A DNA stretch of 64,000 nt. It comes from Sodaliphilus pleomorphus (GTDB lineage: Bacteria > Bacteroidota > Bacteroidia > Bacteroidales > Muribaculaceae). A program made the position numbers and the translations under genes. The stretch lies in assembly GCF_009676955.1 (NCBI RefSeq), contig NZ_CP045696.1:2499001-2563000 (forward strand), given 5' to 3'. Positions within the stretch are counted from its first letter, which is position 1. Each line of letters starts with the position of its first letter. The notes beneath the pieces were generated by a model. The model was not told the origin of the DNA, did not search any database, and saw only the letters and a list, made by a program, of their open reading frames with translations. Positions 7,820 to 14,301 of this stretch are shown piece after piece.

Positions 7820-8178
7820 TGCAGGCCACCTTTCTTTCCACGCTCCACCTGCGCCATGTGTGGTTCGGCAGTTCGTTGATGTTCATCGAGCTCTTTCAGT
7901 TTGTCGAGTGCTTTCTGCATCGCGTCGCGGTACATCGGGTTCTCCTGCATGAACCAGGACACCGCTGATAAAATTATCTCCCGCAATTCGGTGCGCTGAT
8001 CCATCATCATGGCGACGGTTGCGACGAGGTCAAACTTGCGTTCCTCGTCTGTCTTTTCGGGTGAGCCTATAAATAAGGCACCTTGCTTGTCTGCGTTCGC
8101 CCCGACGAACATCATTGTCGGCACTATCTCACCGAGACTCGTCAGTAGTGATTGTAGTTCTTTTTTGTTTTCTTCCAT
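7816..8178 (-). CDS. Unknown phage protein
   Basis: 120 residues from ATG 8178; the open frame extends to 8247 but that would overlap the MazG-like gene. Starts MEENKKELQSLLTSLGE, has a KFDLVATVAMMMDQRTEL helix and a charged C-terminus. No family recognised. Confidence 0.55.
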   Translation of the reverse strand: MEENKKELQSLLTSLGEIVPTMMFVGANADKQGALFIGSPEKTDEERKFDLVATVAMMMDQRTELREIILSAVSWFMQENPMYRDAMQKALDKLKELDEHQRTAEPHMAQVERGKKGGLQ

Positions 8179-8212
8179 AATTGTTTGATTATTTTTTAAT
8201 TGTTGATAAAAA

Positions 8213-8566
8213 TTATCTGTTGTCACCGCTGCCTCCGAGCTTGCCACGCTGCTTGCGTGAGTTGATCTTTGCGATGTTCAACTCTGCTACTTCTTCAAGC
8301 GTCATGTCGATGTCACGAGCGAGTGTTGCGCAGTACCATAGCACATCACCGATTTCGAGAGCGAGAGCGTGCTGCTGCTCTGTGTCAAGCATGATTGCGC
8401 CGGTGTCTGCATTGCGCACTATGTGAGTGTCACGAAGTATCTTTTTCACTTTGTCGGCGCACTCACCGGCTTCACCGGCGATGCCGAGTGCCGTGTAGAT
8501 TACTGCATACTGACGGTCGTAGATTGCCGTCGAGAGTGCTTCGTGTTGATATTCATTCAGCGTCAT
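8213..8566 (-). CDS. MazG-like nucleoside triphosphate pyrophosphohydrolase
   Basis: 117 residues, the length of single-domain all-alpha NTP pyrophosphatases. Members hydrolyse (d)NTPs to NMP and pyrophosphate using an ExxE...ExxD metal site. Seen here: GIAGEAGECADK at about residues 29-40 gives the first acidic pair, and LEIGDVLWY at about residues 71-79 the second. Phage MazG proteins are thought to adjust nucleotide pools or lower (p)ppGpp during infection. It sits with a dUTPase gene upstream, consistent with nucleotide-pool management. ATG 8566 overlaps the preceding stop as ATGA. Confidence 0.85.
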   Translation of the reverse strand: MTLNEYQHEALSTAIYDRQYAVIYTALGIAGEAGECADKVKKILRDTHIVRNADTGAIMLDTEQQHALALEIGDVLWYCATLARDIDMTLEEVAELNIAKINSRKQRGKLGGSGDNR

Positions 8567-8895
8567 GTTCTGTGTCTTTTTTGTTGTATTTCTTCTATCA
8601 TACTGTCGATGCTTTCAATGATAGCATCGACTATTTTTACCTCTTTTGAAAATATTTTCGGGTTGTCGATCCACGTCTTTATTTTACGAATAGCGCATGT
8701 TACAGACGAATGATTACGATGCAGCAACGTGCCAACTGCCGTAATCGACATACTCCACTTCTCATGCAAGATGTAGCAAATAACTGCTCGTGCATCTGCA
8801 TATTGCCACTTGTGACTCGCAGAAAAAAGCTGTTCTGTTGTGATGTCATAGTATGAGCACACAACACAGATTGTAATTCCGATACGCTGTGCCAT
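8563..8895 (-). CDS. Orphan DnaA domain IV-like DNA-binding protein
   Basis: 110 residues. Residues about 35-75 (ARAVICYILHEKWSMSIT, then VGTLLHRNHSSVTCAIRKIK) match the helix-turn-helix of DnaA domain IV, whose signature is GRDHTTVxHAxxKI and which contacts DnaA boxes. The AAA+ domain is absent, so it cannot be a full initiator. Known phages carry such DnaA C-terminal proteins; possible roles are binding host DnaA boxes, modulating host initiation, or a phage origin. Two bases after the preceding stop. Confidence 0.75.
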   Translation of the reverse strand: MAQRIGITICVVCSYYDITTEQLFSASHKWQYADARAVICYILHEKWSMSITAVGTLLHRNHSSVTCAIRKIKTWIDNPKIFSKEVKIVDAIIESIDSMIEEIQQKRHRT

Positions 8896-8897
8896 AG

Positions 8898-9542
8898 TTA
8901 AAATTCACACACAGGCCGAACAATGTAGCTTTTGCTCTTGCTGCCGCCGAAGACAGTGCCATTATAGAAACCCACTAACCAAGCGCCAGTGGCACTGTAC
9001 TCAGTAGAGGACCAATACCAAGTACTCGTCAACTTATCGCCGCCAACAAAGGCGAGTGCTTCGTTAATCTTCTCCTTGTTCTTGCAGATGATTGCAAGTT
9101 CACCAAGTGACGGAATCCACTCATCGTCTGCAAGGTCGAAATCGAACTCGCCATGTCGTTTGAGGTGTTCAGTGTTCGCTTTGCCGTTGAAATCGTCAAG
9201 TGCACGAAGTCCATGTCGCTTGTAGTCGAAGTCGTCTTTGTCAAGGTCGCTGTTGTACGGCAACTCGCGCTCGCCTTGCGAGTTGAGCCGAATGCCTACA
9301 GTGTGCTTGCCGACCTTTATGCCGATGTGGGTCACACGTTCAGTAGGATTGGTGCCATCATAAAGCTGTCGCTTGCCATCTTCGTAGCAAATGTAGATAC
9401 CATCTATGTAGATGCAGTTCATAGGCGGCTTCATGCGAGGCTTATCATCGTTGTCCATGATAAAGTTATAGCACTCTCTCGCTTTCTCTACGCTGCTGGT
9501 GTTTCTAATCAACTCATAGCGCAATTTCTGTTCTTCTGTCAT
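8898..9542 (-). CDS. Protein with C-terminal DUF1566/C-type-lectin-like domain
   Basis: 214 residues. The C-terminal 80 residues (EWIPSLGELAIICKNKEKI, then TWYWSSTEYSATGAWLVGF, and IVRPVCEF at the end) have the WSSTE ... RPV pattern of DUF1566-type domains, which adopt a formylglycine-enzyme/C-type-lectin fold and often serve as ligand-binding tips in surface and phage proteins. The N-terminal part is unknown, with a YIDGIYICYEDGKRQLYDG beta segment. Placement in an early accessory operon rather than the tail module is odd. No reverse transcriptase or template repeat is visible, so a diversity-generating role is not shown. Confidence 0.66.
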   Translation of the reverse strand: MTEEQKLRYELIRNTSSVEKARECYNFIMDNDDKPRMKPPMNCIYIDGIYICYEDGKRQLYDGTNPTERVTHIGIKVGKHTVGIRLNSQGERELPYNSDLDKDDFDYKRHGLRALDDFNGKANTEHLKRHGEFDFDLADDEWIPSLGELAIICKNKEKINEALAFVGGDKLTSTWYWSSTEYSATGAWLVGFYNGTVFGGSKSKSYIVRPVCEF

Positions 9543-9554
9543 AATGTTTCTTTA

Positions 9555-10010
9555 TTACTGATTAAACAAATCTCCAAATAAACTCGGCTGGGCAGGTTGC
9601 TCTGCCGCCTTCTTTCGCTCTTTCTCTTGTTTCTTCTCTAAGGCCTTTTTAGCCTTTTCCTCGGCTTCACGTAGGTAGCTTTCTTTGGCTTTCTCTTTAG
9701 CCTCTGCTTCCAGTTCGGCCTTGTCTTGGTCGGTCAGTTGATAGTTGCTCACGATCTGGACTCCACCAGCACTCTCGACTTTGACGTTATCTTCGTCATA
9801 GTAGTGGACAGCCAGTCCGTACACTTCCTCGTCTGTGGCAGCATAACTACCATTCTGTGCTCTCTTCTTTATCTCGCAAATCACGAAGTTGGCGCAATCG
9901 TCAAGCGTCTTGCCCTCTTTGGCATAGGCTTGGGCGAACAGGGCATCAGATTGTGCCCTGCCGTCCAAGTACTTCTTCAACGCTTTCTTGAAAATCTCAA
10001 TGCTGTTCAT
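9555..10010 (-). CDS. PcfK-like / AcrIIA9-family protein (candidate Cas9 inhibitor)
   Basis: 151 residues. Pattern of the PcfK-like family: N-terminal helix (IEIFKKALKKYLDGRAQSD), a central block ANFVICEIKKRAQNG ... DEEVYGLAVHYYDED, and a long Lys/Glu-rich helix ending SLFGDLFNQ. Family members in Bacteroidales are the source of AcrIIA9, an inhibitor of type II-A Cas9 found by functional screening. Whether this protein inhibits any Cas9 is untested; the family is also common on conjugative plasmids. It overlaps the preceding gene by 14 bases. Confidence 0.78.
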   Translation of the reverse strand: MNSIEIFKKALKKYLDGRAQSDALFAQAYAKEGKTLDDCANFVICEIKKRAQNGSYAATDEEVYGLAVHYYDEDNVKVESAGGVQIVSNYQLTDQDKAELEAEAKEKAKESYLREAEEKAKKALEKKQEKERKKAAEQPAQPSLFGDLFNQ

Positions 10011-10302
10011 CGCCTGTGTCAGTCAAGAAGTCCTTAATCTTCTGCATCGTTAGCTCGTTCTCCTCAACCGTCAGGAACTGATACAGCTGGAACATATCGA
10101 AGTGGTAAATACGCTCCTTTCCATCTTCGTCCGTTGTGAATCGGTTCACGTTCTCGTTGGTCGCTGTAACATAGATTACGAAATCGCCCTCAAACTTCGG
10201 TCGTACTTCAAGACTGGATTTAGACCCCTGCTTGAAGCAGTCACGTTGCATAGCGAACAGCCTCGTGAGGAACTTGTCAAAGTCTTTCTTAGTCGTTCTC
10301 AT
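9997..10302 (-). CDS. Unknown phage protein
   Basis: 101 residues, basic N-terminus (TTKKDFDKFLTRLFAMQRDC) and a beta-rich middle, acidic C-terminus ending TDTGDEQH. Leader GTAATAAAGAAACG precedes the start. Directly ahead of the PcfK-like gene. No family recognised. Confidence 0.56.
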   Translation of the reverse strand: MRTTKKDFDKFLTRLFAMQRDCFKQGSKSSLEVRPKFEGDFVIYVTATNENVNRFTTDEDGKERIYHFDMFQLYQFLTVEENELTMQKIKDFLTDTGDEQH

Positions 10303-10314
10303 TACGTTTCTTTA

Positions 10315-10470
10315 TTACTGGTTAAACTTACGGGAGTAGGTACTGACAAGGAACTCTGCCCATTCAGCTGTTACTCCCATTTCTACAACTCTCTTGACGA
10401 TCGCCACTTTTCCAAGGCCATCGGCAATCATTGATTCGATTGCGCTCTTAATTTTTCTTGCTCCACTCAT
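10315..10470 (-). CDS. Unknown 51-residue protein
   Basis: Begins MSGARKIKSAIESMIADGLG and continues KVAIVKRVVEMGVTAEWAEF: two helices that could form a small DNA- or protein-binding unit. AGAGCA directly precedes the ATG. Called on its leader, codon-like composition and fit between neighbours. Confidence 0.55.
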   Translation of the reverse strand: MSGARKIKSAIESMIADGLGKVAIVKRVVEMGVTAEWAEFLVSTYSRKFNQ

Positions 10471-10538
10471 TGCTCTACTGTTTCAAAAGTTATTAAACTC
10501 GGATAGTTTCTAAGTCTGCCGAGAACCGTGTTGTTCAT
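10467..10538 (-). CDS. Possible 23-residue ORF
   Basis: ATG 10538 overlaps the stop of the 41-residue ORF and its stop overlaps the ATG of the 51-residue gene, so it fills the gap exactly (MNNTVLGRLRNYPSLITFET, then VEQ). It may be a translated coupler or simply a chance frame. Confidence 0.28.
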   Translation of the reverse strand: MNNTVLGRLRNYPSLITFETVEQ

Positions 10539-10660
10539 GTTCTCCTCATCCCCACATTGCGTGCATGGCGAAGCAGCAGGGTTTTATCCATGAACTGCTC
10601 CTTCGCTTTGTCACCGATGTTGATAGAGGTGATTCTGATTCTTGTAACGTTTCTTCTCAT
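10535..10660 (-). CDS. Possible 41-residue basic protein
   Basis: MRRNVTRIRITSINIGDKAK at the start, basic overall. ATG overlaps the stop of the 107-residue gene as ATGA, the same coupling seen between many genes here. No function assigned. Confidence 0.4.
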   Translation of the reverse strand: MRRNVTRIRITSINIGDKAKEQFMDKTLLLRHARNVGMRRT

Positions 10661-10980
10661 AGCCAATCGATGTTCTTGTTCATGTACTCCCAGCGTTGGG
10701 TGATTTTGAAAAGACCACTCTGCACGTCCATCAGATAACTCAGCCTCGGTGCTTCGATGCCAAACAGGGTGAACAGGTCCTTAACAGCCTTAATAGCCGC
10801 TTTGAGCGCCTTCTTCTTGCGGTCACTTGCTTCGATAACTTGGTCACTTGCTTCGATAACTTGGCCACCTGCTTCAAGTTCGGTGATTGACTCTTGAAGT
10901 ACAGTATATGCTTTGTCAGCTTTCGCTGCCGCATAAACCTTTTGAGTTGCTTCATCGATGTAGTTCTTAATGCTCTTCAT
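10657..10980 (-). CDS. Unknown helical protein with heptapeptide repeat, operon leader gene
   Basis: 107 residues, mostly charged helix. Contains two exact copies of the heptapeptide QVIEASD (plus a degenerate third), encoded by the 21-bp tandem repeat at 10821-10862. First gene of the long operon from cassette copy 3; start has the AGAGCA leader. No family recognised. Confidence 0.6.
   Translation of the reverse strand: MKSIKNYIDEATQKVYAAAKADKAYTVLQESITELEAGGQVIEASDQVIEASDRKKKALKAAIKAVKDLFTLFGIEAPRLSYLMDVQSGLFKITQRWEYMNKNIDWL
10821..10875. repeat. 21-bp tandem repeat, in frame
   Basis: Two identical 21-bp units (10821-10841 and 10842-10862) followed by a partial third to 10875. Since 21 is a multiple of three, copy-number change would lengthen or shorten the encoded helix by seven residues without a frameshift. 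Confidence 0.75.
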
Positions 10981-10984
10981 TGCT

Positions 10985-11106
10985 CTGTTTTTTTATTACG
11001 TTAGTACATTAGTTTCAATATGCAAATCTACAAAGAAATCACGATATGACCAAAGAAAAACGCAGTTAATTTGCTGAAAACCAAATGTTTAACTTTTGCT
11101 AACTTT
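10985..11106 (-). promoter_or_regulatory. Promoter cassette copy 3
   Basis: Minus strand: upstream box 11088-11106, 33 bases, -33 TTTG (11051-11054), 20 bases, -7 TAGATTTG (11023-11030), then the AT-rich leader to ATG 10980. Nearly identical to copy 1 over more than 100 bases. It drives the longest accessory operon, with the PcfK-like, DnaA-like and MazG-like genes. Confidence 0.72.
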
Positions 11107-11109
11107 GGG

Positions 11110-11541
11110 CTATTTTCCACTACTTCCGTAGCCGTTTTCGCCTCGCTCACCAAAGTCGAGCTCATCAACTTCCTCAAACTCGATTTCGGGATAAGGCATG
11201 ATGATGAGTTGACCGATACGCTCGCCAACCACATATTCCTCATGATGTCTGCCATAGCAGGTCTGCGGCTTGAATTTCATGGTGATTTCTCCACGATAAC
11301 CGCTGTCTATTACACCAACAGAGTTGGTCAGCATTTGAGCCTTCCTGCATACTGACGATCGAGGGAACACCAGTCCGACATGCCCTTGCGGTATTTCCAC
11401 GGCAATCCCAGTATGGTACACTACGTTACCGAGTCTATCGAAATCCTTGCCGATAGCTGTTAGGTCAAGCCCAGCATCACTCTGATGCGCTCTTGTCGGT
11501 GCAACTGCTTCTGGCACCATCTTTTTGAATCTTACGAGCAT
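11110..11541 (-). CDS. dut: dUTP diphosphatase
   Basis: 143 residues from ATG 11541, a normal length for the trimeric enzyme that converts dUTP to dUMP and pyrophosphate, preventing uracil incorporation and feeding dTMP synthesis. All five family motifs are present in order: SDAGLDL, PRSSVCRK, GVIDSGYRGEI, GERIGQLI and the C-terminal GENGYGSSG loop. The reading frame extends to a GTG at 11571 but the family usually begins close to LVRFKK. It overlaps the upstream small ORF by 65 bases. Last gene before promoter cassette 3. Confidence 0.93.
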   Translation of the reverse strand: MLVRFKKMVPEAVAPTRAHQSDAGLDLTAIGKDFDRLGNVVYHTGIAVEIPQGHVGLVFPRSSVCRKAQMLTNSVGVIDSGYRGEITMKFKPQTCYGRHHEEYVVGERIGQLIIMPYPEIEFEEVDELDFGERGENGYGSSGK

Positions 11542-11665
11542 ATTCTTTGATTTTCTTGATTGTTTCTTCACTTGGTTGAACTTTCACCAAATCCACACCA
11601 TGTAATATGTATGTGGCAAGGGTTGTTCTCAGATAAGCTATGCTATTTCTCAAACTTCCCGTCAT
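11477..11665 (-). CDS. Unknown 62-residue protein
   Basis: From ATG 11665, 8 bases after the preceding stop. Helical, with a basic KIKEYARKIQKDGARSS C-terminal half that overlaps the dUTPase start. The large overlap makes this less certain than its neighbours. Confidence 0.42.
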   Translation of the reverse strand: MTGSLRNSIAYLRTTLATYILHGVDLVKVQPSEETIKKIKEYARKIQKDGARSSCTDKSASE

Positions 11666-11673
11666 GATTTGAA

Positions 11674-12039
11674 CTATTTCTTCCGCACTTGGTCTATGCA
11701 GTCGGCGACCCAACCACACAGATAAGCGAATGGTTCTTGGTTTCTCACATCTATCTCGCCGCCTATATAACGCATAATTTCTGCCGCTGCGTGAACAGCT
11801 TCATGGGTTATGGTTTCAGCGGTAATAACACTGCGACTCCGGAAACGTATAAGCACTCCGTTCTTGTTGCTTAGTGCATCATTAGTTGACTCTGTTTGAG
11901 CGAGGCTGTTATCTTCCATTAAGTCAACAGAGGGAAATCTATCCTTATCTGTTTTATCGCCAATCATGACCCACAACAGACTTGGGTAGATAACAGGGTT
12001 AAATTCGTGGATCGCAAATTTCAATTCTTGATTTGTCAT
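11674..12039 (-). CDS. Putative zincin-like (HEXXH) phage protein
   Basis: 121 residues from ATG 12039, which overlaps the preceding stop as ATGA. At about residues 80-100 is ETITHEAVHAAAEIMRYIGG, an HEXXH motif followed by a helix, typical of zinc metallopeptidases, with NQEPFAYLCGWVADCI after it; the Glu of QEP could be the third ligand. No signal peptide. A peptidase activity is a guess from the motif; such small HEXXH proteins are frequent in Bacteroidales phages and ICEs but uncharacterised as far as I know. Confidence 0.6.
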   Translation of the reverse strand: MTNQELKFAIHEFNPVIYPSLLWVMIGDKTDKDRFPSVDLMEDNSLAQTESTNDALSNKNGVLIRFRSRSVITAETITHEAVHAAAEIMRYIGGEIDVRNQEPFAYLCGWVADCIDQVRKK

Positions 12040-12548
12040 AGCCACTTCCTCCCTTGCTTTGTATCCATTACGTTCTGAACTTCTTCATTCAGTAAAGGCA
12101 ACAGCTTGTCTGTTATCGCCTCGCTGAAATCAGCGTAGAACGTGCCGATAATCTCACTCCTCACTCCCTTATCAAATATCTGAACTAACTCGTTCCATCG
12201 TTTGGCAGAGGTATCGGCGTTGAACTTCATCAGCCTAACAAACTCGTTGTCGGCGCTATTCATTCCACAGTTTACCTCCTTACACACGTCGCCAAACTGG
12301 TCTGCCGCTAATGTTGCAAGGTCAGCAACAACGAAACACACCAGCAAGGCACGAGAACACCTGCGTCTCTGCTCCTCAATGATGCCATCCAACTCTTTAT
12401 CTCGTGTGACCAGTTGGTTGTACTCATTCAGCAACCGCCTTGCTTCTTTGTCGAGTCCGGCACGTTTCAGCACCTCCATTCGTTCACCGAGTGCCCGCCG
12501 ATGTGCCTGTACCTTTTCTTGCTCGACTTGTCCTTTATACAACATCAT
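12036..12548 (-). CDS. Unknown helical protein with one membrane-like segment
   Basis: 170 residues. N-terminal 65 residues are a charged coiled-coil-like helix; then ALLVCFVVADLATLAADQF could be a transmembrane or buried helix. No family recognised. ATGA overlaps at both ends. Confidence 0.58.
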   Translation of the reverse strand: MMLYKGQVEQEKVQAHRRALGERMEVLKRAGLDKEARRLLNEYNQLVTRDKELDGIIEEQRRRCSRALLVCFVVADLATLAADQFGDVCKEVNCGMNSADNEFVRLMKFNADTSAKRWNELVQIFDKGVRSEIIGTFYADFSEAITDKLLPLLNEEVQNVMDTKQGRKWL

Positions 12549-12736
12549 GGTTTCATTTCTCCTTTCTCGTCAAAGAATTGCTCGTACTGGCCGAGATAAC
12601 GTTTGCGAAATCCAAAGTCATCGTAATAGACACCACCACACTTTGTGCAGTGCACTATACTGCAGAACAACCTATATTCGACCTCTCTAAATTTGTGCCA
12701 ACAAAGTACACGTCTCAGCCACTTCCGAAATCTCAT
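12545..12736 (-). CDS. Small zinc-ribbon-like protein
   Basis: 63 residues, basic (MRFRKWLRRVLCWHKFREVE), with CWH and CTKCGG that together could form a zinc site, followed by aromatic residues (VYYDDFGFRKRYLGQYEQFF). Role unknown. ATGA overlaps with both neighbours. Confidence 0.55.
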   Translation of the reverse strand: MRFRKWLRRVLCWHKFREVEYRLFCSIVHCTKCGGVYYDDFGFRKRYLGQYEQFFDEKGEMKP

Positions 12737-12900
12737 GTTCCACTCCCTTTTATAAGATTATTGACTCGAACTATTTCATCGTCCACCTTGCGTTCAAGAA
12801 TCTTGCTCCGCTGCAATACTTCTTTACTTCTTGTCTTGAAGTAAAGCTTCTGCGCTTCTCGCATTTCAGAAACAAGGTCGAAAAAATCTTTTGCTTTCAT
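12733..12900 (-). CDS. Unknown small helical protein
   Basis: 55 residues from ATG 12900, overlapping the previous stop as ATGA; the frame extends to 12939 but that would overlap further. Single charged helix (KAKDFFDLVSEMREAQKLYF). No function assigned. Confidence 0.5.
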   Translation of the reverse strand: MKAKDFFDLVSEMREAQKLYFKTRSKEVLQRSKILERKVDDEIVRVNNLIKGSGT

Positions 12901-13121
12901 GACTTCTTTTTGAAAATACATTTCTTCATCCACTTGCACTCAGTCAAGGCAAGTGCAACCATGATAACTACCCCAAACCACGACGCAATCACCAATGAGG
13001 AATAGATGAGTAGGTGGCCAACCTGTATCTCCCGACATTTCTTGTAATCATCGACAAGGCTGTAGCCGAGTGGCAGCGCCGCCACCAAACAGCCTATAAC
13101 GTAAATCAGTATCATTCCCAT
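12897..13121 (-). CDS. Small membrane protein, two helices
   Basis: 74 residues. Two hydrophobic segments, ILIYVIGCLVAALPLGYSLV (about residues 4-23) and a second at about 41-60 (IASWFGVVIMVALAL), joined by a charged loop and ending in a basic tail (KKCIFKKKS). The topology resembles small holins, but the place among early genes argues against lysis; superinfection exclusion or membrane anchoring are alternatives. Confidence 0.55.
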   Translation of the reverse strand: MGMILIYVIGCLVAALPLGYSLVDDYKKCREIQVGHLLIYSSLVIASWFGVVIMVALALTECKWMKKCIFKKKS

Positions 13122-13447
13122 CCTCCTTCCTCTTCCGGCAAATTTGGAATATCAAGCCAATGCGTTACTTTCCAGTCATCGGGGATGTGCATTTTGGCTG
13201 CAACCGAAATATCGGTTTTCTCCATCCAGCATTTACTTCCATCGTCCCAACAACCTTCCCATGAATACCAACGGCCTGCGTGGATTCTGATAGCCAAAAT
13301 CACCCATTTGCCATTGGGCGGAAGCTGCTCACTCACTGGCACCCATCGGTGCGTGTCGGCAAAGAGGGCACCACGCACGAATGCGTTCTTTTGCGAAACG
13401 CTGTGCTCCAACTTCGCTCTGTCATTGATTAACTTTCTTCTCATCAT
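13112..13447 (-). CDS. DUF551-like protein
   Basis: 111 residues. WVPVSEQLPPNGKWVILAIR in the first half and VTHWLDIPNLPEEEGG near the end are the two ends of the DUF551 pattern (WIPVSERLP ... THWxPLPxPP), a phage-enriched domain of unknown activity. Start ATG 13447 (or 13444). Confidence 0.75.
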   Translation of the reverse strand: MMRRKLINDRAKLEHSVSQKNAFVRGALFADTHRWVPVSEQLPPNGKWVILAIRIHAGRWYSWEGCWDDGSKCWMEKTDISVAAKMHIPDDWKVTHWLDIPNLPEEEGGWE

Positions 13448-13628
13448 TGGTTTCTGACTTTTGCGACTGCTCGCTGTAAAACACTTTGTAGATGAATACC
13501 CATGCCGTGGCTATCACTGCTGATATACCCAACATGGGATAGTTAGTGTTCAGCCACCAAAAGCCAACACAAACGGCAGTGAAAATCGCTACAGCGATTG
13601 TGATTTCAAGAATTGCTTGTTTCTTCAT
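13422..13628 (-). CDS. Small membrane protein, two helices
   Basis: 68 residues from ATG 13628, which has the AGAGCA leader. Two hydrophobic stretches, ILEITIAVAIFTAVCVGFW and MLGISAVIATAWVFIYKVF, then a polar tail (SEQSQKSETNDEKKVNQ). Function unknown; overlaps both neighbours by 20-30 bases. Confidence 0.56.
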   Translation of the reverse strand: MKKQAILEITIAVAIFTAVCVGFWWLNTNYPMLGISAVIATAWVFIYKVFYSEQSQKSETNDEKKVNQ

Positions 13629-14301
13629 TGCTCTTTGAATTATAGTGTTCAACATATTCTTCAGGAGTGACCCCGTAATTCTTCTTAAACGAATTACGGA
13701 ATTTCTCTAACACGTCCTTGCTTGTTTGGAACAGGTTGAGGATAATAGACTTAGCTTCGCCAAAAACCGACTCGCTCATTTCTGTCTTTTTCTTCGACTG
13801 CGGCAATCCGACAAGTTTGAGATATTCGTCAAACTTGATTGCGCTCTTTCTGTCTTCCTCTCTTCTTATGCGCTCCTGCTCCTCTTCCCATTGGCTAATG
13901 GCGCGAATACGCTCCTTGTCAAATTCCTTCAAGGCAGTAGTTATAACCAGTGGGTCGACTGCACCATAGAACTTGCCGTACTTGCCCATCTTGAAGTTGT
14001 GGAAGAATACCAAAAATTGGCTTACCTTGTAGTAGGAATATTCGCCTGCTATCAGCCATGACAATTCCTCAACTTGGTCCCCAGTCAGTTTGTCTTTCAC
14101 TCCGCAGAATTCGGATAGGTTCACAAGTTGCGCAATAAGCCACTGAATCGGTGCTGTGCGCCCATATGCGGCTGCGATATTGTTGAGTGTAGGATAGTCA
14201 CCAACAATACAGTCAAGCCTATTTTTCGATACGACAAGCTGCGCTCTTGGCGATACAGCTTTCATAAAGCTGTCAATCGTCCCGTATCTCGACAAAACCA
14301 T
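13606..14301 (-). CDS. DUF6633-like phage protein
   Basis: 231 residues from ATG 14301, which limits overlap with the preceding gene to 29 bases; ATG 14361 or 14439 would give longer N-termini at the cost of 89 or 167 bases of overlap. The central part (PTLNNIAAAYGRTAPIQWLI ... YYKVSQFLVFFHNFKMGKYG) matches what I recall of DUF6633, a family of Bacteroidales phage proteins. It follows the DUF6291 gene, so a role in DNA replication is likely but unproven. C-terminal third is charged and helical. Confidence 0.64.
   Translation of the reverse strand: MVLSRYGTIDSFMKAVSPRAQLVVSKNRLDCIVGDYPTLNNIAAAYGRTAPIQWLIAQLVNLSEFCGVKDKLTGDQVEELSWLIAGEYSYYKVSQFLVFFHNFKMGKYGKFYGAVDPLVITTALKEFDKERIRAISQWEEEQERIRREEDRKSAIKFDEYLKLVGLPQSKKKTEMSESVFGEAKSIILNLFQTSKDVLEKFRNSFKKNYGVTPEEYVEHYNSKSNEETSNS

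Noticed and set aside
8898-9545. A diversity-generating retroelement around the lectin-like gene
   Set aside because: No reverse transcriptase ORF and no near-identical template repeat were seen in the window.
11542-11571. Upstream GTG start for the dUTPase
   Set aside because: It would add ten residues not found in the family, and ATG 11541 gives the canonical start.
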